Part shown: in pieces, positions 1-8,324 of the stretch | How positions within the stretch are numbered: position 1 is the stretch's first letter | Layout: every line of letters starts with the position of its first letter | Assembly: GCF_000373965.1 (NCBI RefSeq) | Contig: NZ_KB892844.1 | Coordinates: forward strand, 1 to 54,037 | Reading direction: 5' to 3' | Length of the DNA: 54,037 bases | Source of the DNA: Uliginosibacterium gangwonense DSM 18521 | Lineage (GTDB): Bacteria; Pseudomonadota; Gammaproteobacteria; Burkholderiales; Rhodocyclaceae | Position numbers and translations under genes: made by a program | Notes under the pieces: generated by a model | Seen by the model: the letters and a program-made list of their open reading frames with translations, nothing else | What the model was told of the DNA's origin: nothing | Database searches by the model: none

Positions 1-836
1 TTCACCGCACCTGCGGTCAATCCGGAGATCAATCGCTTGGACGCCATCACGAAGAGGATCATCAGTGGCAGCACGGCCACGGCCGAGCCTGCCGAGATCG
101 CCCCGTAAGGGGTCTGGCCGGTGCCTTGCAGCGCGCGTAGCGCCAGCGGGATGGTGTACATGTCCATGTCACGCATCACGACCAGGGGGCCCATGAAGTT
201 GTTCCAGGACCCGATGAAGGTCAAGAGCCCCAGGGTGCCCAGTGCCGGTCCAATCAGGGGCAGGATGACCCGGAAGTAGATGCCGAACTCACTGCAGCCA
301 TCAATGCGGGCGGCGTCGATCAGTTCCTTCGGGATCGCGGACTCGATGTACTGGCGCATCAGGAAGATGCCGAAGGCACCCACCATGGCCGGCACGATCA
401 GGGCCTTGGGTTGGTTCATCCAGCCGATCCAGCTCATGGTCAAGGCGGTCGGGATGATGCCCACGAAGGAGGGCAGCATCATGGTCGACATGATCAGGCC
501 GAAGATCAGTTTCTTGTAGCGGAACTGGTACATCGCAAAGGCGTAGCCGGCGAGCGAACAGAAGAACAGGTTTGCAGCCGTGGTGGCAATGGCGATGTAC
601 ACGCTCCAGCCGATGTTGTGCCAGAACGCAGGCAGACGCCCGAGCAAGTCGTTCCAGTTCTCAAAGAAGTGTGTGCCAAACCACAGGGGTGGGGGCACCG
701 AGAGGATCTCGGTGTTGGTGTGGGTAGCGAACACGAACATGAACCAGAACGGGGCGAACATCATCACGCCGCCAACGGCGATGATCAGGTAGGCCAACAG
801 GATGGGCAGGCTGGGTAGAGAGATTTTCGATTTCAT
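1..836 (-). CDS. Carbohydrate ABC transporter permease, MalG type (3' end cut by window edge)
   Basis: Inner-membrane permease of a CUT1-type sugar importer. The reading frame from ATG at 836 runs to the window edge. The last visible residues (GLTAGAV) match the usual MalG-family C-terminus, so probably only two or three codons are missing. About six hydrophobic segments are visible. The cytoplasmic EAA loop, which docks on the ATPase, reads ELIDAARIDGCSEFGIY followed by VILP. The gene starts 12 bases after the stop of the partner permease and lies third in the leftward operon after the binding protein. The ATPase subunit is not in the window and may lie beyond the left edge or elsewhere. Sugar specificity cannot be read from the sequence. 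The family call is secure. Confidence 0.9.
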   Translation of the reverse strand, partial: MKSKISLPSLPILLAYLIIAVGGVMMFAPFWFMFVFATHTNTEILSVPPPLWFGTHFFENWNDLLGRLPAFWHNIGWSVYIAIATTAANLFFCSLAGYAFAMYQFRYKKLIFGLIMSTMMLPSFVGIIPTALTMSWIGWMNQPKALIVPAMVGAFGIFLMRQYIESAIPKELIDAARIDGCSEFGIYFRVILPLIGPALGTLGLLTFIGSWNNFMGPLVVMRDMDMYTIPLALRALQGTGQTPYGAISAGSAVAVLPLMILFVMASKRLISGLTAGAV

Positions 837-848
837 GATGGGCTGCTC

Positions 849-1832
849 CTATTCCTTGCTCGCCAGCAGCTTGTTGTTGATCACGGTGAGGACGACGATC
901 AGGGCAAAGACCAGCCAGGCAATCGCAGCAGCGGTGCCGAAGTCGTTATCCATGAAGCCGGTGCGATACATGTGCATGGCAACGGTCAGGCCCGCCATAT
1001 CCAGGCCGCCCGAACCGCCGGTGATGATGAAGGGCTCTTCAAACAGCTGCAGGTTGCCGATGATGGTGAAGGTCACACACATGAACATCATGGGCTTGAG
1101 CAATGGCAAGGTAATGAAGCGGAACTGTTGCACGCGGGTGGCACCATCCATGGTGGCCGCTTCGAACAGATCCTTGGAAATGGTTTGCAGGGCGGCCAGA
1201 TACATCACCGTGTTCCAGCCCACATAACGCCACCAGACCACAAAGGCAATCATCGGCTTGATGTACTGCGGTTGGCCCCAGTCAATGTTCTGCGCCGGGA
1301 ACAACCAACCGATCACCGGGGTGTGAGACATCCCGGTCAAGAAGCTGTTGACCGCACCGAAGTCACGCGAGAACAGCGTGGTGAAAACCAGGGAAATCGC
1401 CACCGACGAAGTGATAAAGGGCAGGAAGTAGACGCCCACCACGGTGTTGCGCATACGCCCAAAGACCGTATGTAACAGATACGCCAGGGGCAGACCAATC
1501 AAATGCTGTGGCAACCCGGAAGCCAGCCCCAGCCAGACGGTGTTGTACAAGGCTTTCCAGAAATAGTCATCCTGAGTCAGGATGTAGGTGTAGTTCTCAA
1601 TACCGACCCACTTCATCGCCTCCAGGCCCATCGCAGGGTCCCATTGGTGGAAGGATAGGTAGACCGCAAACAGCAGCGGGAACAGCCCGAACAGACAGAA
1701 TATGATGAAGAACGGGCTCACGAACACATACGGCGCCCAGTCACGACCTTTCAGACGCTTGCGGCGTGCGATCGGTTGTGTTGCGGCTGCGGCGGTTCCG
1801 ACGTCCTGGTGTATAGGCATGATGGATGACAC
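849..1832 (-). CDS. Carbohydrate ABC transporter permease, MalF type
   Basis: Partner permease of the same sugar importer. It has an N-terminal cytoplasmic arm, about six transmembrane segments and the EAA loop (DLFEAATMDGATRVQQF followed by ITLP). I chose the GTG at 1832 because AGAGGA lies 7 bases upstream; the in-frame TTG at 1838 sits almost on top of that Shine-Dalgarno sequence. An ATG at 1820 is a second alternative. This gives about 327 residues, normal for the MalF/UgpA family. It lies 60 bases after the binding protein gene and 12 bases before the second permease, so the three are almost certainly one transcript. The sugar is unknown. Confidence 0.92.
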   Translation of the reverse strand: MSSIMPIHQDVGTAAAATQPIARRKRLKGRDWAPYVFVSPFFIIFCLFGLFPLLFAVYLSFHQWDPAMGLEAMKWVGIENYTYILTQDDYFWKALYNTVWLGLASGLPQHLIGLPLAYLLHTVFGRMRNTVVGVYFLPFITSSVAISLVFTTLFSRDFGAVNSFLTGMSHTPVIGWLFPAQNIDWGQPQYIKPMIAFVVWWRYVGWNTVMYLAALQTISKDLFEAATMDGATRVQQFRFITLPLLKPMMFMCVTFTIIGNLQLFEEPFIITGGSGGLDMAGLTVAMHMYRTGFMDNDFGTAAAIAWLVFALIVVLTVINNKLLASKE

Positions 1833-1892
1833 GATCAAATCCTCTGGACAGCGCCCTCATCGAGGGAGGGCGCTGAGTGCTACGACAAACGA

Positions 1893-3134
1893 TTAACGGC
1901 GAACGCGACGCTCAATTTGTGCCTTGGCATCAGTCAGTGCAGTCTTGATGTCCTTGTTTTGTTCAAGAACCTTGTCCAGTTCGGAGTTGATGATGTCTTG
2001 AGCGGTAGAGTCATACTTGTCGACATCAAATGCAGCGATGTGCTCTGCTGCAACCTTCCAGAGTTGGCGAGCTTTTTGACCACCGAGGAATTCGATCGGT
2101 TGGTTCATGAAGTCGTCATTCTGGGCGGCGATCAGAGACGGGAAGGCTTCAACTTGACGGAAAGCCTCAATCTGTTGGCCCTTGTCAAGCGTCAGGTACT
2201 TGATGAAATCCCATGCTTCTGGCTTATGCACAGCCTTCTTGGGGATGCCGTAGAACGAGCCGCCGTAGGATGCAAACGAACCAGCAGGCAGTTGGGCAGA
2301 GCGCCACAGACCCTTGGTGTCCGGAGCGATCCAGTTCTTCAGGTGACCACCCAGCCATGCGCCCATCATTTCTGTAGCGATCTGGCCGCGCTTGAAGCCT
2401 TCGGACCATTCGTTGGACCATGCGCCGATCTTGCCGTCGATCCCTGCAACGCGAGCTGCCTTGGCGATTTCAAAAGCCTTTACGAAGCGGGGATGATCCA
2501 CCACAGGCTTGCCCTTGCCATCAAAGTACAGACCTTCGCCGTCCTTCACACCGGAGCGGATGGCGATTGCCATCAGTTCGTTGGCATGCGGGATCATGTA
2601 GGCGCCGGTCGCTGCCTTAACCTTCTTGCCTGCTTCAATGTAGGTTTCCCAGCTCTTGGTCAGGTCTTCTTCCTTGACGCCGGCCTTGTCCATGATGTCC
2701 TTGCGATAGAACATCGTGCCCGGGCCAATGTCACAGGGGATCGCTGCCAGTGCCCCCGTGCCCGCCATGGCTTGCGGCAGGCTGAACTTGGAGATCTGAG
2801 CCTTGTATTGCAGGCCGTTGTAAGGGGCCTTGGACAGGTCTTCCAGACCGCCGGATTCAGCAAACTTGCCGATGAAGCCCATATCCACGGCCATCACGTC
2901 CGGCAGATTGGCACCTGTAGCAAGTGCCGTGGTCATGGCGGTGTGGTGGTCGCCATAGGCCAGGCTTACCAACTTGATTTCGACATCCGGGTGCAGCTTT
3001 TTGTAACCGGGAATGGCGGCCTTGATCGAACGATCCAGGTCAGGGAATGCAGCCACGGTGAGCGTGGTTGCAGCCATGGCACTGATGCTTACCAGACCCA
3101 GGGCGGCAACCAAGGGACGCAGAATGTGTTTCAT
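1893..3134 (-). CDS. Extracellular sugar-binding protein of ABC importer (family 1)
   Basis: Periplasmic solute-binding protein, 413 residues, the usual size for CUT1 binding proteins. It starts with a clear signal peptide (MKHILRPLVAALG, hydrophobic core, likely cleavage after SAMA). The mature protein begins TLTVAAFPDLDRSIKAAIPGY, typical of family 1 binding proteins, which capture a mono- or oligosaccharide and deliver it to the two permeases encoded downstream. A Shine-Dalgarno sequence (GAGGAG) precedes the ATG. A LacI-type operator lies 22 bases upstream of the start and a strong regulated promoter about 290 bases upstream. The ligand cannot be predicted by eye. Confidence 0.93.
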   Translation of the reverse strand: MKHILRPLVAALGLVSISAMAATTLTVAAFPDLDRSIKAAIPGYKKLHPDVEIKLVSLAYGDHHTAMTTALATGANLPDVMAVDMGFIGKFAESGGLEDLSKAPYNGLQYKAQISKFSLPQAMAGTGALAAIPCDIGPGTMFYRKDIMDKAGVKEEDLTKSWETYIEAGKKVKAATGAYMIPHANELMAIAIRSGVKDGEGLYFDGKGKPVVDHPRFVKAFEIAKAARVAGIDGKIGAWSNEWSEGFKRGQIATEMMGAWLGGHLKNWIAPDTKGLWRSAQLPAGSFASYGGSFYGIPKKAVHKPEAWDFIKYLTLDKGQQIEAFRQVEAFPSLIAAQNDDFMNQPIEFLGGQKARQLWKVAAEHIAAFDVDKYDSTAQDIINSELDKVLEQNKDIKTALTDAKAQIERRVRR

Positions 3135-3156
3135 AAGTTTGCTCCTCTCCTATTTG

Positions 3157-3170
3157 TGAGAACGTTTTCA
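3157..3170. promoter_or_regulatory. LacI-family operator, copy 1 (proximal to binding protein gene)
   Basis: TGAGAACGTTTTCA is a 14-bp near-palindrome with one mismatched pair and the central CG typical of LacI/PurR-family operators. It lies just upstream of the Shine-Dalgarno sequence of the binding protein gene. Two similar sites occur at 3392-3405 and 3939-3952, and the only LacI-family regulator in the window is encoded beside them. Confidence 0.75.
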
Positions 3171-3247
3171 CGTTTCGCGATTTCTCGCGGGTACTACAAA
3201 CCTTTTGCAGCAGACGCCGAGACCTGTTTGGGCGCCAGCGCGTAACT

Positions 3248-3355
3248 TCAGCAATCTTTTGACGTAACTACACGGACAACAAGGGGATTTATGGCGCCAA
3301 GTCCGGCGGTTTCAGCTTCTTTGGCCGTACCGGCAGAAGGGGGTTGCCTCTTCAT
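3248..3355 (-). CDS. Possible 35-residue leader peptide or small protein in the sugar-importer transcript
   Basis: Short ORF starting MKRQPPSAGTAKEAETAGLG and ending TSKDC. Its ATG at 3355 has AGGAG at 3364-3368, 8 bases upstream, a better translation signal than most real genes in this window. It lies about 57 bases downstream of the predicted transcription start of the importer operon and 113 bases before the binding protein gene, so it should be on the same mRNA. It has no membrane segment or signal peptide and ends in a single Cys. I do not recognise the family. It could be a translated leader, a small protein, or a chance ORF with a chance Shine-Dalgarno sequence. A longer in-frame start at 3448 lies upstream of the promoter and is unlikely. 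Confidence 0.45.
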   Translation of the reverse strand: MKRQPPSAGTAKEAETAGLGAINPLVVRVVTSKDC

Positions 3356-3391
3356 AGACTTGTCTCCTATATTTTTTCGGCCAGACATGTC

Positions 3392-3405
3392 TGAAACCGT
3401 TTTCA
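3392..3405. promoter_or_regulatory. LacI-family operator, copy 2 (at the transcription start)
   Basis: TGAAACCGTTTTCA is palindromic apart from one mismatched pair. It lies immediately downstream of the -10 element of the leftward promoter at 3420-3448, from about +7 to +20 relative to the expected start. A bound repressor there would block transcription of the importer. Confidence 0.8.
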
Positions 3406-3419
3406 TCATTGTATGTGAG

Positions 3420-3448
3420 ATTACAGAATTATGGCCCCGCTTTGTCAA
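3420..3448 (-). promoter_or_regulatory. Sigma70 promoter for the sugar-importer operon
   Basis: On the minus strand, TTGACA (3448-3443) and TGTAAT (3425-3420) are separated by exactly 17 bases. That is a perfect -35 box and a 5 of 6 match at -10. Transcription should begin near 3412. The operator at 3392-3405 overlaps the early transcribed region. The 5' leader to the binding protein gene would be about 280 bases and would contain the 35-codon ORF and a second operator. Confidence 0.8.
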
Positions 3449-3938
3449 CGTAAATTATTCGTCGTAAGGGAAATCCCTAGGCCGGCGCATCTCAACTGTT
3501 CGTGCGGATTCTACTCCATGAGTTTGGCCTGTGAAGAGATGTAAGGGGGGCGGCGAGGCAAGTGTTGTATTCATACTGAATGAATTCCTGTGTGTGATCG
3601 TTTTCTTGAGTTCATGCATCTGGCACATGTATCGATCGGGAAGATAAGGCCACAGGCACTTTGGCGTTTGCTATGGGCGTGGGAAAGAGCGTGCAATTTG
3701 AGCAGATGAGCGAGGTGTTTTCCCTTTAGGGCAGGGGGGCGGCAAGAAGTCTTTGTTAACGCAAGTGAATATTTCAGGCCACGGGTGAGATGCGGGGCGC
3801 CTGGTGCGGTTCTGCGCTGTTTTGGGTGTTGCGTTTTTGTCTGGCCAGCACCAAGGCATCGCTGATTTATTTGGGCTGAAAGACGAACTTTTGTGAGGGC
3901 AAATGTGCAGGAATGCATAGCTCAAGCAAGTTTTCAAT
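3449..3938. other. Non-coding stretch between the importer promoter and the regulator
   Basis: I see no convincing gene in these 490 bases. Minus-strand frames of 88 and 115 codons exist but have proline/histidine/cysteine-rich compositions and no ribosome binding site. A weak partial match to the operator (TGTGATCGTTTTCT, 3593-3606, about 10 of 14 positions) may be a fourth, poor LacI site. Confidence 0.5.
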
Positions 3939-3952
3939 TGAAAACGTTGTCA
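3939..3952. promoter_or_regulatory. LacI-family operator, copy 3 (upstream of the regulator gene)
   Basis: TGAAAACGTTGTCA is the palindrome with one mismatch. It lies 62 bases upstream of the chosen start of the LacI-family gene, suggesting autoregulation. Its position inside the longer possible reading frame supports the downstream start codon. Confidence 0.72.
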
Positions 3953-4014
3953 GCTTGACCCGAACGTGCAATCATCGTGCGCATTCGTTATTGCAGTGGT
4001 TTCCCAAACAAAGC

Positions 4015-5037
4015 ATGGCTTTAGACCGATTGGTGGCAGACCGACAAGCTGTGACGGTGCTGGACGTGGCACGCGAAGCAGGCGTCTCGGTCAGCACGGT
4101 TTCACGCATCATCAATGGCACTGTCAAAGTGTCGGAAGACAAGCGTCTGGCGGTCGAAGATGCAATCCGCAGGCTTGAATTCAAACCCAATCTTTTTGCC
4201 CGAAGTTTGAAGAAGGGCACCACGATGACAATCGGGGTGCTGATCCAGGACGTTGAAAGCCCCTTCTTTACCCGTGTGATGTGTGGCCTGGAAGAAGGCG
4301 TGTTGGATACCGGGTATGCCTTGATTATCGTCAGCGGCCACTGGGATGCGGCTGAGGAAGCCGAGCGGATCAAGTTGCTGATGGCGCGTCGGGTTGATGG
4401 GCTGGTGATCTTGACCGGGCACCTTTCAGATGCCCAGATTGCCGAGTTTGCGCAGATGCAGCCTATCGTCGTGACCGGGCGGAAGATTGATGCTGAAAAT
4501 GTGCGCTCAGTGTTCTTCTCCAATGAGGAGGGGGGCTATCTGGCTACCCGGCATCTGGTCAGCCTGGGACATCGCAGGATCGCGTTTATAGCCGGGCCAC
4601 CCACACATAGCGATGCAATCAGCCGTTTCGAGGGCTACCAACAGGCCTTGGCTGAAGCAGGAATCGTGCTGGACCCCGCTCTGATCGTGCAGGGGGACTT
4701 CAAGGAAAATGGCGGGGTATTCGCCATGAACCGCTTGCTGGATTCCGGGGCCCCGTTTACAGCGGTCTTTGCCGCCAACGACCAGACCGCGCTGGGGGCA
4801 CGTATGGTGCTCTCCCGTCGTGGTATCCGCGTGCCAGACGATGTGTCACTGGTGGGCTTTGATGATCTGCCGACTTCTGCCTATCTGACCCCCCCTCTTA
4901 CCACGATTCGCCAACCTCTGTTCGAGGTCGGGCAACACTGTGCGAGCCTGCTCTTGGGCATGCTTGGTCAGCAAGGCAAGGCCATTGCCTTGCCGCCTCT
5001 GGAACTGGTGGTACGGGAGACAACCCGTCGCGTTTAA
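4015..5037 (+). CDS. LacI-family transcriptional regulator of the sugar importer
   Basis: DNA-binding repressor of about 340 residues. The N-terminal helix-turn-helix and hinge are clear (VTVLDVAREAGVSVSTVSRI, then LKKGTTMTIGVLIQDV), followed by a periplasmic-binding-protein-like effector domain. I place the start at ATG 4015, because an upstream ATG at 3913 would add 34 residues with no homology to the usual N-terminus and would cover an operator. The gene faces the importer operon, and three copies of a TGAAAACGTTTTCA-like palindrome lie between them. The simplest model is local repression of the importer and of itself, relieved by the transported sugar. The inducer is unknown. The gene converges on the next one with a 23-base gap. 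Confidence 0.93.
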   Translation: MALDRLVADRQAVTVLDVAREAGVSVSTVSRIINGTVKVSEDKRLAVEDAIRRLEFKPNLFARSLKKGTTMTIGVLIQDVESPFFTRVMCGLEEGVLDTGYALIIVSGHWDAAEEAERIKLLMARRVDGLVILTGHLSDAQIAEFAQMQPIVVTGRKIDAENVRSVFFSNEEGGYLATRHLVSLGHRRIAFIAGPPTHSDAISRFEGYQQALAEAGIVLDPALIVQGDFKENGGVFAMNRLLDSGAPFTAVFAANDQTALGARMVLSRRGIRVPDDVSLVGFDDLPTSAYLTPPLTTIRQPLFEVGQHCASLLLGMLGQQGKAIALPPLELVVRETTRRV

Positions 5038-5060
5038 TTCCGGCCCGCACCCAAAGCGGG

Positions 5061-6203
5061 TTAGATCACGCCGGGGATGAATCTCCAGCGCACCGCCAAC
5101 ATGTATTCCTTGTAGCCATTGTTGGCACGCAGCAGATGGTGTTCCTCGGTGATGGCTCTTGCCGCATAGATCAGACTCCAGGCTGCGGTGCATAGCACGG
5201 CAAGGCCCAGGGCCTGAACCCCTTGACCAAACGCCATGTAAAAAGTGGGGAGTGCGCCGATCCACCAGGCCAGATTTTTGGCCGTATAGGCGGGATGGCG
5301 CACAAACGCATAGGGGCCGCTGCAGACGATACCCCGGTTGGTCAGGTTGCTGGCCTTCAGGCCCAGCGCAATGGAAGCCCAGGAGTAAATCCCCATCAGA
5401 AGCAGGATGCTGCAGTTGGCCAGCAGGTGGATGGTGTCATTGGCAAAATGGGGGAAATCAGCGCTTTGCCAAGCGAAGGCACGCCCGGTCAGAGCATTGA
5501 ACGGGGGATAGCATGCCAGACAGACGAGCCAACCCAGGAGACTGGGTTCCACTGAGATGATCCGGTTTTTCCAGCGCGGCATCTCGATGATGTAGCCCAG
5601 GGTAAATAACAGCGTATCGACAAACAGAATCAGTTGAAACGCTGCCATGAACAAGGCGTGATCAAATAGCCCCCGGCCGGTGACTCCTTGCTGCACATCG
5701 CTGCGAACCAGTTCGACGTTGTGCAGCATGTCCCCGATGTGTGCCAGACACCAATTGATCATCAAGGGAGCGAAGAAAAATTTCAAGAGCAAGGCCAGCG
5801 CGGCTTGCCGGGTGGTGTGCGAGATCAGCGCCTTGGCAACGGGCTGTTTGCGGGATGACTTGCGCCTCCTGCCTTTGCGTGTCAGCGTCGGGGTGGGTCT
5901 ATGCCAGCGACCTAGGCCCAGATATAGCCCTCGGAGGGCAGTCCAGGCCTTGGCATGCACATACGGTTGAAATGCGTAGTAGGGCACCAGGATGATGGCA
6001 TAGGCGATCAGCACGGCGATGAACAAATTGTAGACCGGGATATGGATACTGACGGTCTGGAAGAACTGGATCGTGGCAAACGCCCTGAGAATGCCTTGAT
6101 GAAAAGGCGACAGGTAAAAGCAGATATACCAGCCTGAAAGCATGAGCGCCAAAGTGGAAAAATAATTTTTGGCAAAACGGGTGGTGGTGATGCGAGCAAG
6201 CAT
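5061..6203 (-). CDS. Isoprenylcysteine carboxyl methyltransferase-like membrane protein
   Basis: Multi-pass membrane protein of about 380 residues. The C-terminal 85 residues carry the ICMT/phospholipid-methyltransferase signature: GPYAFVRHPAYTAKNLAWW near residue 296, then EEHHLL and GYKEYM near residues 353-368, which in this superfamily form the S-adenosylmethionine and substrate site. Several transmembrane helices precede it. Residues 100-125 are a strongly basic segment (RKGRRRKSSRKQ), probably a cytoplasmic loop. The start at 6203 is my choice; a frame opening at 6326 adds 41 low-complexity residues, and neither start has a good ribosome binding site. The methyl acceptor is unknown; bacterial members are rarely characterised. 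No linked biosynthetic gene is visible. Confidence 0.75.
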   Translation of the reverse strand: MLARITTTRFAKNYFSTLALMLSGWYICFYLSPFHQGILRAFATIQFFQTVSIHIPVYNLFIAVLIAYAIILVPYYAFQPYVHAKAWTALRGLYLGLGRWHRPTPTLTRKGRRRKSSRKQPVAKALISHTTRQAALALLLKFFFAPLMINWCLAHIGDMLHNVELVRSDVQQGVTGRGLFDHALFMAAFQLILFVDTLLFTLGYIIEMPRWKNRIISVEPSLLGWLVCLACYPPFNALTGRAFAWQSADFPHFANDTIHLLANCSILLLMGIYSWASIALGLKASNLTNRGIVCSGPYAFVRHPAYTAKNLAWWIGALPTFYMAFGQGVQALGLAVLCTAAWSLIYAARAITEEHHLLRANNGYKEYMLAVRWRFIPGVI

Positions 6204-6475
6204 GGTGTGGCAATGCAATAAAGGCTGGATTGGTTGTGGGCCCGCAGCGCAGCCATGCTGGGCACGACCTTTCTGTGAAGGCGCGCTCAAGCCCCTATGT
6301 GCTGCGGGCAAGCCCGATGGGGGCAATTCTCGCTTGTTTTATGCACGTGATTGCAACCATCCGGCGTTTTTCTACAGCAATTGGTGTTCAATGGGGGCTT
6401 GGCATACCCGCAGCAGCGTAAAATGATACCGGTCGCCTGATCTTGCGCCACTTCCCCCTTGCAGTGAGCCTCCCC

Positions 6476-8248
6476 ATGAAGCATATGCCTGCGCCCGATA
6501 CCCTTCCGTTCCGTGATTTACCCCGCGCCTTGTGGTTCTTTTTGGCAGAAGAACGCTGGCGATTTTTGTTTTTCATGCTGGTGCTGATCCTGGTGCTGTT
6601 TTATGGCATGGTGCCGCCATACCTGATCGGCCTGATTGCCAATTTCCTGATCGGCTACGTCAAGGCTCCGGCTGAGTTGAAACCCTCTGTGCATACCCTC
6701 TATACGCTGGTGGGGACTTTGGCGGTCTGCCATGCGCTGATTGCCCTGATACGGCTTTCCAGCAAGCGTGTGCTGGGCATGATCAGCCTGAATGCCCGTT
6801 ACCGTGCCAAAGTCTGGGGGTTTGAACGCCTACTCGATTTTTCCCTAGCCTGGCATCAGCAGGAAAACACCGGCAACAAAGCCCAGCGCATCCTGACTGG
6901 CGCCGAAGCAGTGCGCGAGTGGACGGGGGAGATGTTCAACAACCTGCTCGCTGCCTCCACCGCATTTATCGGCGCTCTGATCGCCTGTAGCGTGTTGCAC
7001 CCGGCCTTCGCGTTGTTCTTCCTGTATTTCCTCGGGGTCTTGGTGAGTATCGAGTTGTATTTTGACTATCGCATCTCGCGGATCTCGGACCAGATCAATC
7101 GCTCGATGGAGAACGCCAGCGGCAGTTTTGTGGAGAGTGCCTCCAACATTCTGGCCGTTAAGGCCTTGGGGGCGGCTGAGAGCATGAGCAACAACGTGGC
7201 TCAGCGCGAGGAAATGGCACGGCTGCTGGGGCATGAACGCTTGCGCCTGGGCAACACCAAATGGATGTGCTTCCAGATTCACAACGCCTTGTCTTGGGGG
7301 GCGTATCTGGTCGCAGTTGCCTACATGGTCATGCATGGCCGCCTGGAGGCAGGGTTTTTCCTGACCTATGCGGTGTATTTTGATCGGCTGCGCGAGTCGT
7401 CCATCGACTTTACCGACCGCATCCAACTTATGATTGAGCGCAAGTCCAACCTCGCCCGCATGATGCCTTTCTTTTGGGGAAACAATGCACAGGTCAAGGG
7501 CACCCAGGCCTTCCCCAAGGATTGGCAATCCATCCGTTTGCAGGAGGTGTCGTTCCGTTATGGCGACAAGCCCGCAGTCGGCCCCATGTCGCTGGAGATT
7601 CCCCGTGGGCAGGTGGTCGGGATTGCCGGGCATTCGGGTTCAGGCAAATCCACCCTGATCAAGTTGTTGCTGGGGTTGTATCAGGTGGAAGCTGGGCGCC
7701 TGGATATCGGCAAGGTGGCGGTGGCAGACATCCGTCACGAGGAACTGACTTCGAATGTAGCCGTCGTCTTACAGGAAACTGAACTGTTCAACCTTTCCTT
7801 GCTGGAAAACATCTGCATGATGCGCGAGGTGGATTCGGTCCTGCTGGAGCGTGCCTGCCGTGTTGCCTGCCTGGATGATCTGATTGCCCGCCTGCCGGAT
7901 GGTTTGCAGACCATGGTTGGGGAGAAAGGCAGCACCCTGTCTGGCGGCGAGCGCCAGCGCATCGGAATCGCCCGGGCCCTCTATCGCAACGCCCCGATCC
8001 TGCTGCTGGATGAGGCCACCTCTGCGCTGGATTCGGTGACCGAGCAGAAAGTGATGGACGCCCTGATGGCCGAGCGTGTCACAGGTGTCACGATGCTGAT
8101 CGTGGCACACCGCATCAGCACGCTCAAGGACGCGGACCGGATTCTGGTATTCGAGCGCGGGCAGATCGTGGAGGAGGGGGGCTTTGCCGCACTCTCGCAT
8201 GACCCCGCGTCACGGTTTGGTGGAATGTTCGCAATCCAGGCTGCCTGA
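6476..8248 (+). CDS. ABC exporter, fused membrane and ATPase domains
   Basis: Half-transporter of about 590 residues: an N-terminal six-helix ABC exporter membrane domain, then an ATPase domain with Walker A GHSGSGKST near residue 385, signature LSGGERQR near 487, Walker B ILLLDEATSALD near 508 and the H-loop (VAHRIST). It should act as a homodimer, or with another half-transporter, to export a lipid, peptide or drug. Substrate is not predictable. Start at ATG 6476; a TTG at 6443 would add 11 residues. The gene is monocistronic: its upstream neighbour is divergent, and a strong hairpin terminator follows 17 bases after the stop. Confidence 0.88.
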   Translation: MKHMPAPDTLPFRDLPRALWFFLAEERWRFLFFMLVLILVLFYGMVPPYLIGLIANFLIGYVKAPAELKPSVHTLYTLVGTLAVCHALIALIRLSSKRVLGMISLNARYRAKVWGFERLLDFSLAWHQQENTGNKAQRILTGAEAVREWTGEMFNNLLAASTAFIGALIACSVLHPAFALFFLYFLGVLVSIELYFDYRISRISDQINRSMENASGSFVESASNILAVKALGAAESMSNNVAQREEMARLLGHERLRLGNTKWMCFQIHNALSWGAYLVAVAYMVMHGRLEAGFFLTYAVYFDRLRESSIDFTDRIQLMIERKSNLARMMPFFWGNNAQVKGTQAFPKDWQSIRLQEVSFRYGDKPAVGPMSLEIPRGQVVGIAGHSGSGKSTLIKLLLGLYQVEAGRLDIGKVAVADIRHEELTSNVAVVLQETELFNLSLLENICMMREVDSVLLERACRVACLDDLIARLPDGLQTMVGEKGSTLSGGERQRIGIARALYRNAPILLLDEATSALDSVTEQKVMDALMAERVTGVTMLIVAHRISTLKDADRILVFERGQIVEEGGFAALSHDPASRFGGMFAIQAA

Positions 8249-8264
8249 TGCGATGGTAGAAATC

Positions 8265-8299
8265 AAAAAGCGCGACACCATGAATGGGTCGCGCTTTTT
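8265..8299. terminator. Bidirectional intrinsic terminator between ABC exporter and PiT gene
   Basis: A 12-bp perfect stem (AAAAAGCGCGAC pairing with GTCGCGCTTTTT) with an 11-base loop. It has A-run and T-run flanks, so it can end transcripts from both converging genes. Confidence 0.88.
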
Positions 8300-8324
8300 G
8301 CCATTCAGCAGTAGCCAGTTGTTT

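Noticed and set aside
1917-3245. A 442-codon plus-strand frame antisense to the sugar-binding protein
   Set aside because: The opposite strand has a signal peptide, ribosome binding site and conserved family sequence; this frame has an implausible composition.
3571-3937. Minus-strand frames of 88 and 115 codons in the regulator upstream region
   Set aside because: They overlap an operator, lack ribosome binding sites and have Pro/Cys/His-rich sequence without a fold.
5044-5060. Short CCCGC/GCGGG hairpin between the LacI regulator and the ICMT-like gene
   Set aside because: A 5-bp stem with no T-run overlapping the end of a gene is too weak to call.
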